Shown here: positions 7,859 to 17,687 of the stretch, piece after piece
How positions within the stretch are numbered: the first letter of the stretch is position 1
Layout of the letters: each line of letters starts with the position of its first letter
NCBI GenBank assembly: GCA_017468865.1
Contig: JAFUHM010000079.1
Span: 1-55,328 of the forward strand
Length of the DNA: 55,328 bases
DNA from: Oscillospiraceae bacterium
GTDB lineage: Bacteria; Bacillota; Clostridia; Oscillospirales; Ruminococcaceae
Direction: 5' to 3'
Position numbers and translations under genes: made by a program
The notes under the pieces: generated by a model
The model's database searches: none
What the model was told of the DNA's origin: nothing
What the model saw: the letters and a program-made list of their open reading frames with translations, nothing else

Positions 7859-9745
7859 ATGAAACAGACGAATGTGAAGGCATACAAGTCCGACGGATTT
7901 ATCGGACGCTATCAGCAGCTTGTGAGGGATACCGTGATCCCGTATCAGTACAGCGTGCTTTGCGATGAAGCAGAGGATACGGAAAAGAGCCACGTCATCG
8001 CAAACTTCGCAAATGCCGCAAAGGCGCTTGCAGGCGAAGACACGGGGGACGGCTTCTACGGGATGGTCTTCCAGGACAGCGATGCCGCAAAATGGATAGA
8101 GGCGGCAGCGTATTCACTTGCGAACTTCCCCGACAGGGCTCTTGAAGAAAGAGCGGACAGCCTTATAGACCTCATCGCCGCCGCACAGGACAAGGACGGC
8201 TATCTCAACACCTATTACACCTGCAAGGATACGGACAAGCGCTGGACGAACCTACTTGAAGGGCATGAGCTCTACTGCTCCGGGCATATGATCGAAGCAG
8301 CGGTGGCATATGCGGAGGCGACAGGAAAGGATAAGCTCCTGCGTGTCATGACAAGGAACATGGAGCATATCTACGATCATTTCATCGTCAAGGGCTGCGA
8401 GGGCTTCCCGGGACATCCCGAGATAGAGCTCGCCCTGATGAAGATGTACCGTGCCACAGGGAATGAACACGCACTTGAGCTTGCAAGGACATTCATCGAC
8501 AGACGGGGCACCGACCCGGATTTCTTCCGAAAGGAACGGGAGAGCCGTGACTGGACGGTGTGGGGCAGCGACGGAAAGGATCCCGACTATCAGCAGAGCG
8601 GCAGACCCGTCCGTGAGCAGACCGAAGCCACAGGCCACGCCGTCCGTGCGGTCTATCTGTACACGGGCATGGCAGACCTTATCGACACCGACGACACCCT
8701 TCGTCCCGCCTGCGAGACATTATGGGACAATATCACCAACAGGCGTATGTACATCACGGGAGGCATAGGCTCCACGGTACTCGGTGAGGCATTCACGGCA
8801 GACTACGATCTCCCCTCCGACACCGCATACTGTGAGACCTGCGCTTCCATAGGGCTTATGTTCTTTGCCTCTGCCATGCTCAGGCACGATGCAGACAGGA
8901 AATATTCCGACGTGATGGAAAGAGCCTTCTACAACACCGTCCTTGCAGGGATGCAGCTTGACGGGAAAAGGTTCTTCTACGTCAACCCCCTCGAATGTGA
9001 TCCGGGGATATCCGGGAAAGCTCCCACTCACCGCCATGTAGTCACCACACGGCCGAAATGGTATGCCTGTGCCTGCTGTCCCCCCAATGCCGCAAGGCTG
9101 ATAATGTCCTTCGGGAAATACGCCTACTCCGAAGATGACACCGCCGTATACGCCCATATGTATGCAGGCGGAAAGGTCATTTTCGACAACGGCTGTGAGC
9201 TGATATGCCGCACCTCCTATCCCGATGATATGACCGTGCGCTACACGGTAGTCAGGGCAGGAAATGCACGCAGGATAGCTGTCCGCATCCCGGGCTGGTC
9301 GGAAGCCTTCAGCCTTTCCGTCGGCGGCAAAACCATCACCGCCCTTGATAAGGGATATGCCTATGCTGACATCAGCGACGGCACAGAGATATGCCTCACC
9401 CTTGACGGCACGCCAAGATTTAACTTTGCCTCACCCCGCATCCCCCATATTGCAGGAATGACGGCACTGTCAAGAGGCCCGCTCGTATACTGCTTTGAGG
9501 GCACGGACAACGGCAATGTTTCAGCCCTCACCCTCGACACCGCCGTCACTCCGCAGATAAAGGGAAATGATGCGTCACTTGGCGGTGCATCTGTCATAGA
9601 ATGTGCGGCTGTGCGGGATGAGGACACGGACATCCCCTACTCCTTCACGCAAAGCAGTGCGCCTGCCTCCGCCCGTGCCATCCCCTACTATACATGGTGC
9701 AACCGTGGCGAGACACAGATGCGTGTCTGGATGAGGAAAAAGTAA
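7859..9745 (+). CDS. Glycoside hydrolase family 127 (beta-L-arabinofuranosidase, DUF1680)
   Basis: 628 residues from ATG 7859 with GGGGAGG upstream. It has the hallmark sequences of GH127: VFQDSDAAKWIEAAAY, GHELYCSGHMIEAAVAY, GHPEIELALMKMYRATG, AYCETCASIGLM and ACACCPPNAARLI. In the characterised Bifidobacterium enzyme HypBA1, the Glu and Cys of the E-x-C motif and the Cys pair before PPN bind zinc, and one of those cysteines is the nucleophile; the same residues are present here. There is no signal peptide, so it acts in the cytoplasm on imported arabino-oligosaccharides from plant glycoproteins or cell wall. The AraC gene is its likely regulator. Confidence 0.9.
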   Translation: MKQTNVKAYKSDGFIGRYQQLVRDTVIPYQYSVLCDEAEDTEKSHVIANFANAAKALAGEDTGDGFYGMVFQDSDAAKWIEAAAYSLANFPDRALEERADSLIDLIAAAQDKDGYLNTYYTCKDTDKRWTNLLEGHELYCSGHMIEAAVAYAEATGKDKLLRVMTRNMEHIYDHFIVKGCEGFPGHPEIELALMKMYRATGNEHALELARTFIDRRGTDPDFFRKERESRDWTVWGSDGKDPDYQQSGRPVREQTEATGHAVRAVYLYTGMADLIDTDDTLRPACETLWDNITNRRMYITGGIGSTVLGEAFTADYDLPSDTAYCETCASIGLMFFASAMLRHDADRKYSDVMERAFYNTVLAGMQLDGKRFFYVNPLECDPGISGKAPTHRHVVTTRPKWYACACCPPNAARLIMSFGKYAYSEDDTAVYAHMYAGGKVIFDNGCELICRTSYPDDMTVRYTVVRAGNARRIAVRIPGWSEAFSLSVGGKTITALDKGYAYADISDGTEICLTLDGTPRFNFASPRIPHIAGMTALSRGPLVYCFEGTDNGNVSALTLDTAVTPQIKGNDASLGGASVIECAAVRDEDTDIPYSFTQSSAPASARAIPYYTWCNRGETQMRVWMRKK

Positions 9746-9750
9746 AAGAC

Positions 9751-9788
9751 AAACATTCCTTTGCGCACAGATGCACAAAGGAATGTTT
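9751..9788. terminator. Bidirectional intrinsic terminator between GH127 and carB
   Basis: A perfect 13-base stem (9751-9763 with 9776-9788) around a 12-base loop, with an A-rich left side and T-run on the right. It can stop transcription of GH127 (plus) and of the carB end of the glutamine operon (minus). Confidence 0.88.
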
Positions 9789-9790
9789 TT

Positions 9791-12700
9791 TCATATCGTG
9801 CAGATATCCACCATTTCCGTGTCATCAACGGATCTGTCCATGCTGAGGATGTCCGCCACCGCATTTGCGGTATCTATCGCCGTAAGGCAGCAGACGGAGC
9901 GTTCAACAGCCTTCCTGCGCATCTTCACGCTGTCGAGCTTGGGTATGCGCCCGTGGGATGATGTGGATATGACATAATCTATCTTTCCGCTGTCGAAAAG
10001 GTCATCAATATTCGGATGCTCCTCGGATATTCGGCGCACCGTCTCGCAGCCGATGCCCTTCTCCGTGAGATAGCGTGCCGTCCCCTTGGTGGCATATATC
10101 GTAAAGCCCAGCCGCCTGAATTTCTCCGCCACATAGACTATCTCCGCCTTGTCCGTATCACGGACGGTTATCAGGACACCGCCGCCGTTTCGCTTTTTCA
10201 GGTCGTAGCCTGCCGCAAGCAGTCCCTTGTACACCGCATCTTCAAAGGAACGGGCAATGCCCAGTACCTCACCTGTGGACTTCATCTCGGGGCCGAGTGC
10301 GGTATCCGCATCATGGAGCTTCTCAAAGCTGAACACAGGCACCTTTACGGCGATGTGCTCCGCCTCCCTGTACAGTCCGCCTCTGTATCCCTGCTCCGCA
10401 AGCGAGCTTCCCAGGAGTATCTTTGTGGCAATGTCCACCATAGGTACGCCCGTCACCTTTGAGACATAAGGGACAGTCCTTGAGGAACGGGGGTTTACCT
10501 CGATTATATAGACGGAATTGTCATATACCACATACTGTATGTTCATAAGGCCTATGACATCAAGTGCGGCAGCTATCTTCCTTGTGTAGCCTATGATAGT
10601 GTCACGCACACGCTTTGTCAGAGTCATTGCAGGATATACGGAAATGCTGTCGCCGCTGTGTATCCCCGCACGCTCTATATGCTCCATGATGCCGGGGATG
10701 AGCACGTCCTTCCCGTCGCATATGGCATCCACTTCCACTTCCTTGCCCATCATGTATTTGTCGATGAGCACGGGGTCGTCTATGCCGCCTGCCGTGATTA
10801 TCTTCATATATTCCCTTATGTCATCATCGGAATGGGCGATTATCATATTCTGACCGCCCAGCACATATGACGGGCGCATGAGTACGGGATAGTGAAGAGT
10901 ATGTGCGGCGGCTATTGCGCCTTCGGTATCCATCACCGTCAGTCCCGCAGGACGGGGTATGCCGCATCTGCTGAGGAGCTCATCAAATCTCTCCCTGTCC
11001 TCTGCCGCATCTATGCTGTCAGCGGATGTGCCGAGTATCCTTACCCCCATATCCGACAGGAATCGTGTCAGCTTTATGGCAGTCTGTCCGCCGAACTGCA
11101 CCACCACGCCCCAGGGATTTTCCGTCTCGATGATGTTCCTCACATCTTCGGGGGTGAGAGGGTCGAAATAGAGCCTGTCCCCCGTGTCAAAATCCGTGGA
11201 GACCGTTTCGGGGTTGTTGTTGCAGATAACGGCTTCATATCCCATTTCCTTGAGTGCCCATACACAGTGGACGGAACAGTAGTCAAACTCTATCCCCTGT
11301 CCTATCCTGATAGGCCCCGAGCCGAAGACCAGCACACGCTTTTTCCCTGTGTCATGTCTGTCGATAAATTCCGCCGCTTCATTCTCATCATCGTATGTGG
11401 AATAGAAATAGGGCGTCTCTGCGGCAAACTCCCCTGCGCAGGTATCCACCAGCTTATACACCGCATTCCTGTAAACGGGACATTTCTGTCCGCTTATCTC
11501 CTCGATGGTGCTGTCAAGATAGCCGTATCTCTTCGCACTGACATACTTTTCCTCAGTCAGCTCGCCCTCACAAAGCTCCCTTTCTATTTCAGCCAGATGC
11601 CTGAGTTTTGCAAGGAACCATTTGTCTATCTTTGTTATCTCATGTATCGCATCGAGGGACACGCCCCTTTTGATATTTTCAAACACCGCAAAGGAACGGA
11701 TATCGTCCGTATTGAAGAGGAGCCTGTACGCCTCCTCGTCGGAAAGGGCTTTCAGCTTCGGCATATTCATGGAATACAGTCCCTGTTCCGTGGAGCGCAC
11801 AGCCTTCATGAGAGCCTGTTCAAATGAAGTGCCTATCGCCATGACCTCACCCGTTGCCATCATCTGTGTGCCAAGGGTGCGTTTTGCGTATACAAACTTG
11901 TCAAAGGGCCATTTGGGGAATTTCACCACCACATAGTCAAGGGCAGGCTCAAAGCAGGCGTAGGTCTTTCCCGTTACGGCGTTCTTTATCTCGTCAAGGG
12001 TGTATCCTATTGCGATCTTTGCAGCGATCTTTGCTATGGGGTAGCCTGTCGCCTTTGAAGCAAGGGCGGATGAGCGTGACACCCTCGGATTTACTTCTAT
12101 CACGGCATATTCAAAGGAATCGGGCTTCAGTGCGAACTGGCAGTTGCAGCCTCCTTCCACTTTCAGCTCATTTATTATATCGAGCGCCGCCGTGCGCAGC
12201 ATCTGGTATTCCTTGTCGGCAAGGGTCACAGCAGGGGCGATGACGATCGAGTCGCCGGTATGCACTCCCACGGGGTCGAAATTCTCCATGGAACATACGG
12301 TGATAACGTTGCCCTTGCGGTCACGGATCACCTCAAACTCGATCTCCTTCCAGCCGCTTATGCACTTTTCCACAAGTATCTGTGTGATGGGGGAAAGGCG
12401 CAGACCGTTGGCGGCGATCTCCTTGAGTTCATCCCTGTCCTTTGCAATGCCGCCCCCTGTGCCCCCGAGAGTAAAGGCAGGACGGACTATCACGGGATAG
12501 CCTGTCACTTCGGCAAATCCAAAGGCATCCTCCACGTTCTCAACAACCTTCGAGGGGATGACAGGCTGACCTATCTTCTCCATCGTATCCTTGAACGCCT
12601 GCCTGTCCTCCGCCTTGTTTATGGTCACAGGATCGGCGCCCAGCAGCTTTACCCCCATCTCATCAAGGAAGCCCTCTGCCGCAAGCTGCATGGAGAGGGT

Positions 12701-12988
12701 AAGTCCTGTCTGTCCTCCAAGTGTGGACAGCAGCGAATCGGGGCGCTCCGTCCTGATTATCTTTTTCACCGTGTCAAGGGTGAGCGGCTCTATATATACC
12801 TTATCCGCCATTGCCTTGTCGGTCATGATGGTGGCAGGGTTAGAGTTTATCAGCACCACCTCGAGCCCCTCTTCTCTCAGTGCCCTGCATCCCTGTGTCC
12901 CCGCATAGTCGAACTCGGCCGCCTGACCGATGACGATAGGGCCCGAACCTATGATAAGGACTTTCTTTATATCATTTCTCAGCGGCAT
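9791..12988 (-). CDS. carB: Carbamoyl-phosphate synthase large subunit
   Basis: 1065 residues, full length. Two homologous ATP-grasp halves are visible, each beginning with a P-loop-like stretch (KKVLIIGSGPIVIGQAAEFDYAGTQ near the N-terminus and KRVLVFGSGPIRIGQGIEFDYCSVH near 555). The C-terminal methylglyoxal-synthase-like allosteric domain follows. With CarA it makes carbamoyl phosphate from bicarbonate, two ATP and glutamine-derived ammonia, feeding pyrimidines and arginine. The start overlaps the carA stop by ten bases, the normal coupling of this pair. It is the last gene of the operon and is followed by the terminator at 9751-9788. Confidence 0.97.
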   Translation of the reverse strand: MPLRNDIKKVLIIGSGPIVIGQAAEFDYAGTQGCRALREEGLEVVLINSNPATIMTDKAMADKVYIEPLTLDTVKKIIRTERPDSLLSTLGGQTGLTLSMQLAAEGFLDEMGVKLLGADPVTINKAEDRQAFKDTMEKIGQPVIPSKVVENVEDAFGFAEVTGYPVIVRPAFTLGGTGGGIAKDRDELKEIAANGLRLSPITQILVEKCISGWKEIEFEVIRDRKGNVITVCSMENFDPVGVHTGDSIVIAPAVTLADKEYQMLRTAALDIINELKVEGGCNCQFALKPDSFEYAVIEVNPRVSRSSALASKATGYPIAKIAAKIAIGYTLDEIKNAVTGKTYACFEPALDYVVVKFPKWPFDKFVYAKRTLGTQMMATGEVMAIGTSFEQALMKAVRSTEQGLYSMNMPKLKALSDEEAYRLLFNTDDIRSFAVFENIKRGVSLDAIHEITKIDKWFLAKLRHLAEIERELCEGELTEEKYVSAKRYGYLDSTIEEISGQKCPVYRNAVYKLVDTCAGEFAAETPYFYSTYDDENEAAEFIDRHDTGKKRVLVFGSGPIRIGQGIEFDYCSVHCVWALKEMGYEAVICNNNPETVSTDFDTGDRLYFDPLTPEDVRNIIETENPWGVVVQFGGQTAIKLTRFLSDMGVRILGTSADSIDAAEDRERFDELLSRCGIPRPAGLTVMDTEGAIAAAHTLHYPVLMRPSYVLGGQNMIIAHSDDDIREYMKIITAGGIDDPVLIDKYMMGKEVEVDAICDGKDVLIPGIMEHIERAGIHSGDSISVYPAMTLTKRVRDTIIGYTRKIAAALDVIGLMNIQYVVYDNSVYIIEVNPRSSRTVPYVSKVTGVPMVDIATKILLGSSLAEQGYRGGLYREAEHIAVKVPVFSFEKLHDADTALGPEMKSTGEVLGIARSFEDAVYKGLLAAGYDLKKRNGGGVLITVRDTDKAEIVYVAEKFRRLGFTIYATKGTARYLTEKGIGCETVRRISEEHPNIDDLFDSGKIDYVISTSSHGRIPKLDSVKMRRKAVERSVCCLTAIDTANAVADILSMDRSVDDTEMVDICTI

Positions 12989-14082
12989 TTGATGTCCCTC
13001 CTCATCATACCGATAAATTCGTCAAAGAGATACGATGTGTCATGCGGACCTCCGCAGGCCTCGGGATGGAACTGCACGGTAAAGCATGGGGTATTCTTGT
13101 ACCGTATCCCCTCGCAGGAGCCGTCATTTACGTTTATATGCGAGATCTCCCCCACATCTGCGGATATGCTCCCGTTTATCACCGCATAGCCGTGGTTCTG
13201 GGAAGTCACGAAGACCCTGTCAAGGGCAATATCCTTCACAGGCTGGTTTGCGCCTCTGTGACCGTAGTGCATCTTCTCTGTGCGGCCTCCCTGTGCAAGC
13301 GCCATGAGCTGATGCCCCAGACATATGCCGAATATGGGTATATCCATAGATGCGAGCTTTCTTATCTCCTCTATTACAGATGTATTCTCCGCAGGATCCC
13401 CGGGGCCGTTTGAGAGCATTATGCCGTCGGGGGCTATCTGCCTTATCCTCTCAGCCGTTGTGTGCGCAGGCACCACGGTCACGGTGCAGCCCCGCTTTAC
13501 CAGTTCCCTGCGGATATTTGCCTTGTACCCGAAATCATACAGCACCACACGGTATTTTTCATCCTCCGCCGAATAGGTGCGTTCTTCTTTGCCTGTCACG
13601 CTCTCCACTGCCTTTTGTACGGAATACGACCTTATCTTTTTGAGAAGATCGTCCCTCACTGCGGCATCCTCCGCATCTTCCGTGGTGATACATCCGTTCA
13701 TCACTCCGTATTCACGGATGATCCTTGTCAGATGCCTTGTATCCACTCCGCTGATACCCACTACTCCGTGAGCCTTGAGAAAGCTGTCTATGTCCCCCTC
13801 GCTCCTGAAATTAGACGGGTAGTCGCAGTGCTCCCTCACGATATATCCTTTAAGACAGCATCTGTCGGACTCCATATCCTCGGTATTCACGCCGTAGTTA
13901 CCTATGAGGGGAAATGTCTGCATCACTATCTGTCCGTAATATGACGGGTCGGTAAGGGTCTCCTCATAGCCTGTCATCCCCGTGGCAAATACGGTCTCTC
14001 CCACGGCAGTGCCCTCGGCCCCGAATGATATCCCACGGAAGACGCTGCCGTCCGCCAGGATAAGATATGCTTTTTTACTCAT
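12979..14082 (-). CDS. carA: Carbamoyl-phosphate synthase small (glutamine amidotransferase) subunit
   Basis: 367 residues from ATG 14082 (AGGTG upstream), giving the normal N-terminus MSKKAYLILADGSVFRG. The class I glutamine amidotransferase triad is visible: nucleophile Cys in FGICLGHQLMALA and the His/Glu pair in VQFHPEACGG near the C-terminus. It releases ammonia from glutamine and channels it to CarB. It lies 92 bases after glnN, with a strong hairpin in the gap, and overlaps carB. The reading frame stays open upstream to 14139, but those residues are not conserved in the family and have no ribosome site. Confidence 0.97.
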   Translation of the reverse strand: MSKKAYLILADGSVFRGISFGAEGTAVGETVFATGMTGYEETLTDPSYYGQIVMQTFPLIGNYGVNTEDMESDRCCLKGYIVREHCDYPSNFRSEGDIDSFLKAHGVVGISGVDTRHLTRIIREYGVMNGCITTEDAEDAAVRDDLLKKIRSYSVQKAVESVTGKEERTYSAEDEKYRVVLYDFGYKANIRRELVKRGCTVTVVPAHTTAERIRQIAPDGIMLSNGPGDPAENTSVIEEIRKLASMDIPIFGICLGHQLMALAQGGRTEKMHYGHRGANQPVKDIALDRVFVTSQNHGYAVINGSISADVGEISHINVNDGSCEGIRYKNTPCFTVQFHPEACGGPHDTSYLFDEFIGMMRRDIKCR

Positions 14083-14107
14083 TTGTTCACCTGCTTTATG
14101 TACGCAA

Positions 14108-14140
14108 GATGAGTCTGCACCGAAATGGTGCAAACTCATC
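14108..14140 (-). promoter_or_regulatory. Intercistronic hairpin between glnN and carA
   Basis: Arms 14108-14121 and 14127-14140 pair over 14 bases with one mismatch and a five-base loop. No T-run follows in the direction of transcription, so it is not a typical terminator. It may stabilise the upstream glnN message or partly insulate carAB from the nitrogen genes. Confidence 0.6.
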
Positions 14141-14174
14141 CTTCAAAGCCTGCCGTCCGACAGACTTCCGCTTA

Positions 14175-16262
14175 TCATACTCCGAAAAGGAGCTTGTCAT
14201 ATGTGGGGAAGGGCCAGTATTCCTTTGCTGTCATGGTCTCAGCCTCATCAGCAAATGCACGGAGCCTGTCCATAGCGGGGATCAGACTGTCACGCACACA
14301 TTCCGACTGAGCCACGATATCACTGATGCCAGACATTTCCTTCTCCCTTTCGGTGAGGTCGGCGACCGCACCGTCGATCTCATCGCTCAGGGCAGACAGC
14401 CTGTCAACTATCCTTGTCTCATAGGCACATCTTGCCTCGGGGACTGCCTTCCTTACGCTGACTATCCCCTCAGCCTGCTTTGCGGCATATGCCGACACAG
14501 CAGGGAGTATCTGTGTCTTTGCCATATCTATCATGGTGAGCGCCTCGATATTTACGGTCTTGACATAGTTTTCAAGCATGATGTCACGGCGTGAATATAT
14601 CTCCGCTTCTGTGAAAATGCCGTGTCTTGTGAGCATCTCCACATTCTTGCTGTCGCAGATATGAGGCATACAATCGACCGTAGTCCTGTAATTTGAAAGT
14701 CCTCTCTTCTTTGCCTCCTCGAGCCATGAATCATCATATCCGTTGCCGTTGAAGATGATGCGCTTATGCTCCTTGATAGTCTCACGGATGAGATGATGTA
14801 CGGCATGGTCGAAATCATCCGCTTTTTCCAGGACATCCGCAAACTGTCTGAGAGACTCCGCAACTGCCGCATTGAGGTGGATGTTCGCACAGGAAATGGA
14901 GTTGGAGGAACCGAGCGCCCTGAACTCAAACTTGTTGCCCGTGAAGGCAAAGGGGGAAGTCCTGTTTCTGTCGGTGGTATCCTTTCTGAGTGAGGGAAGC
15001 ACCCTTGCACCGAGATCCATCATGGACTGCTTCCTGCTGTCATAGGGGGCATCATTCTCGATAGAGTCAAGTACGGACTGGATCTCATCTCCCAGGAATA
15101 CGGAAATGACGGCGGGAGGAGCCTCATTTGCTCCGAGGCGGTGATCGTTGCCTGCTGTTGCAACAGAAAGCCGGAGAAGATCCTGATACTCATCCACTGC
15201 CTTTATCACTGCCACCAGGAACAGCAGGAAACGTACATTGTCATGGGGTTCCTTGCCGGGGCTGAGGAGGTTCTCTCCCTTGTCGGTGGAAATAGACCAG
15301 TTGTTGTGCTTGCCCGAACCGTTCACGCCCTTGAAAGGCTTCTCGTGGAGCAGGCATACAAGTCCGTGGCGTGCTGCCACCCTCTTCATGATCTCCATAG
15401 TCAGCTGATTATGGTCGGCTGCCACATTGGTGGTCTTGTAGATAGGAGCCAGCTCATGCTGTGAGGGAGCGACTTCATTGTGCTTTGTCTTTGCAAGGAT
15501 GCCGAGCTTCCACAGCTCCCTGTCAAGGTCTGCCATGTACTCCGCTACTCTGGGCTTGATAGAGCCGAAATAGTGGTCATCCATCTCCTGACCCTTGGGA
15601 GCAGGTGCGCCGAAAAGCGTTCTCCCCGTCATCACAAGGTCTTCTCTCTTGTCGTACAGTTCCTTGGGGATAAGGAAATATTCCTGTTCGGGTCCGACAG
15701 ATGTCTTCACGCAGCTCGCATCCGTGCCGAACAGCTTCAGTATGCGCAGTGCCTGTACATTGAGGGCATCCATTGAACGCAGCAGGGGTACCTTCTTGTC
15801 GAGTGCCTCACCGCCGTATGAGCAGAATGCGGTGGGGATATAGAGGGTGCCGTCCTTGACGAAGGCGTAGGACGTGGGATCCCATGCGGTATATCCTCTT
15901 GCCTCGAATGTGGCACGGAGTCCGCCCGAAGGGAAGCTGGAAGCATCGGGCTCGCCCTTGATAAGTTCCTTCCCCGAAAATTCCATGATGACCCTGCCGT
16001 CGGGAGCAGGAGAGATGAAGCTGTCATGCTTCTCCGCAGTTACGCCTGTCATTGGCTGGAACCAGTGTGTATAGTGTGTGGCGCCCCGCTCCACAGCCCA
16101 TTCCTTCATAGCTTCCGCTACCGCATCAGCTACTGTGGTATCCAAAGGCTCACCCTTGTCTATCGTCCTCTTGAGCGACTTGTACACCTTCTCCGAAAGC
16201 ATGGCTTTCATCACACGTTCATCAAATGCCATCGTACCGAAGATCTCTGTCACCTTTTCCAT
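14175..16262 (-). CDS. glnN: Glutamine synthetase type III
   Basis: 695 residues, the length of the large GSIII class and not of the 440-470-residue type I. Recognisable segments include [44 protein letters not shown] (metal-binding glutamates), [17 protein letters not shown] and the [21 protein letters not shown] active-site region. It makes glutamine from glutamate, ammonia and ATP in the cytoplasm, probably as a dodecamer. The ribosome site GAGGAGGA precedes ATG 16262, and the gene starts 12 bases after the purF stop. Together with gltBD it forms the GS-GOGAT cycle in one operon. Confidence 0.96.
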   Translation of the reverse strand: MEKVTEIFGTMAFDERVMKAMLSEKVYKSLKRTIDKGEPLDTTVADAVAEAMKEWAVERGATHYTHWFQPMTGVTAEKHDSFISPAPDGRVIMEFSGKELIKGEPDASSFPSGGLRATFEARGYTAWDPTSYAFVKDGTLYIPTAFCSYGGEALDKKVPLLRSMDALNVQALRILKLFGTDASCVKTSVGPEQEYFLIPKELYDKREDLVMTGRTLFGAPAPKGQEMDDHYFGSIKPRVAEYMADLDRELWKLGILAKTKHNEVAPSQHELAPIYKTTNVAADHNQLTMEIMKRVAARHGLVCLLHEKPFKGVNGSGKHNNWSISTDKGENLLSPGKEPHDNVRFLLFLVAVIKAVDEYQDLLRLSVATAGNDHRLGANEAPPAVISVFLGDEIQSVLDSIENDAPYDSRKQSMMDLGARVLPSLRKDTTDRNRTSPFAFTGNKFEFRALGSSNSISCANIHLNAAVAESLRQFADVLEKADDFDHAVHHLIRETIKEHKRIIFNGNGYDDSWLEEAKKRGLSNYRTTVDCMPHICDSKNVEMLTRHGIFTEAEIYSRRDIMLENYVKTVNIEALTMIDMAKTQILPAVSAYAAKQAEGIVSVRKAVPEARCAYETRIVDRLSALSDEIDGAVADLTEREKEMSGISDIVAQSECVRDSLIPAMDRLRAFADEAETMTAKEYWPFPTYDKLLFGV

Positions 16263-16274
16263 GATAACTCCTCC

Positions 16275-17687
16275 TCATTGTGATATCTTTATGTCAAATT
16301 TATCCTTTATCGTGTTCTTTGGTATCCTTGTGGGATACTCTCCCGTAAAGCAGGCGGTGCATATCCCGTCATTCCCCGTGAGCCTGCACAGATCCTCCGC
16401 AGGCAGATACGCCAGCGAATCCGCTCCGATCATCCGTGCGGTCTCCTCCACGGTATGGCTCACTGCGATAAGGTTTTCCTTTGTGTCTATGTCCGTGCCG
16501 TAGAAGCAGGGCTCCACAAACGGCGGAGCAGACACCCTGAAATGTATCTCCTTTGCTCCCGCACTGCGCAGAAGGTTTACTATGCGCCTTGAGGTCGTCC
16601 CCCTGACGATGGAATCGTCCACAAGGACTATCCTCTTCCCTGCCACGGTCTCACCCAGAGCGGACAGCTTTATATTCACCTTGTCGGTGCGTGCGGACTG
16701 CCCGGGGGAGATAAACGTGCGCCCGATATACTTGTTCTTGATAAGGCCTATCCCGTAAGGTATGCCCGACTTCTGCGAAAAGCCCAGCGCCGCATCGAGC
16801 CCCGAATCGGGAACGCCTATAACTATATCCGCATCGGCAGGGCTCTTCTGAGCAAGTATCCGTCCTGCCGCAAGTCTCGCAGAATGTACCGATACACCGT
16901 CTATCACCGAATCTGGGCGGGCAAAGTAGATATACTCGAATATGCACGTCCTCTTCGGCTGTATGCCGCAGTGTTCACGTCTCTCGGCAACGCCGCCTGC
17001 GGAGAACACCAGCATCTCACCGGGGAGCAGATCTCGTATGAACTCTCCCCCTATGGCGGTGATGGCGCAGCTTTCCGATGCCACGCACCAGCTGCCGTCG
17101 GGCAGCCTGCCGAAACAAAGGGGGCGAAAGCCGAAGGGGTCACGCACGGCGATCAGCTTGGAGGGCGACATTATCACAAGGGAGTACGCCCCCTCTATGC
17201 TGTCCATCGCCGCCGACACCGCATCCTCTATGGACGGAAGTCTCAGCCGCTCTCTTGTTATGATATATGCTATTATCTCCGTATCCGAGGTGGTGTGGAA
17301 TATGGCACCCGACAGCTCCAGAGCATTGCGAAGCTCATCGGCATTCGACAGATTTCCGTTGTGTACCAGCGCCATCCTGCCCTTCTGATGATTTACCACT
17401 ATGGGCTGAACATTGCGGCGCTCATTGCCGCCTGTGGTGGAATAGCGGACATGGCCTACTGCCATATTCCCCTTTGACACCGAAGACAGGACCTCGCCCG
17501 TGAACACATCCCCCACAAGACCCATGTCCTTGTGATAGGTGATGACACCGTCATCGCATACCGCTATTCCGCAGCTTTCCTGCCCCCTGTGCTGGAGGGA
17601 ATACAGCCCGTAGTACACATCATGGGCAAGGTCGGCACGATGGGCGGAGCATATCCCGAATACGCCGCATTCTTCATGTATGCTCAT
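16275..17687 (-). CDS. purF: Amidophosphoribosyltransferase (glutamine PRPP amidotransferase)
   Basis: 470 residues from ATG 17687, which overlaps the gltD stop (ATGA). The mature N-terminus would start at Cys7 in HEECGVFGI after removal of a six-residue propeptide, as in the Bacillus-type enzyme. The PRPP loop is IVLVDDSIVRGTTSRR. Four cysteines matching the [4Fe-4S] ligands of the Bacillus enzyme are present (RTCIFEYIYF, EPCFYGTD, and the pair in GICTACFTG). It catalyses the first step of purine synthesis using glutamine. Its place between gltD and glnN, away from other pur genes, is unusual and suggests grouping by glutamine use. Confidence 0.95.
   Translation of the reverse strand: MSIHEECGVFGICSAHRADLAHDVYYGLYSLQHRGQESCGIAVCDDGVITYHKDMGLVGDVFTGEVLSSVSKGNMAVGHVRYSTTGGNERRNVQPIVVNHQKGRMALVHNGNLSNADELRNALELSGAIFHTTSDTEIIAYIITRERLRLPSIEDAVSAAMDSIEGAYSLVIMSPSKLIAVRDPFGFRPLCFGRLPDGSWCVASESCAITAIGGEFIRDLLPGEMLVFSAGGVAERREHCGIQPKRTCIFEYIYFARPDSVIDGVSVHSARLAAGRILAQKSPADADIVIGVPDSGLDAALGFSQKSGIPYGIGLIKNKYIGRTFISPGQSARTDKVNIKLSALGETVAGKRIVLVDDSIVRGTTSRRIVNLLRSAGAKEIHFRVSAPPFVEPCFYGTDIDTKENLIAVSHTVEETARMIGADSLAYLPAEDLCRLTGNDGICTACFTGEYPTRIPKNTIKDKFDIKISQ

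Noticed and set aside
10892..11827. 311-residue plus-strand open frame across carB
   Set aside because: It is antisense to a fully conserved carB and resembles no family; again a GC-driven shadow.
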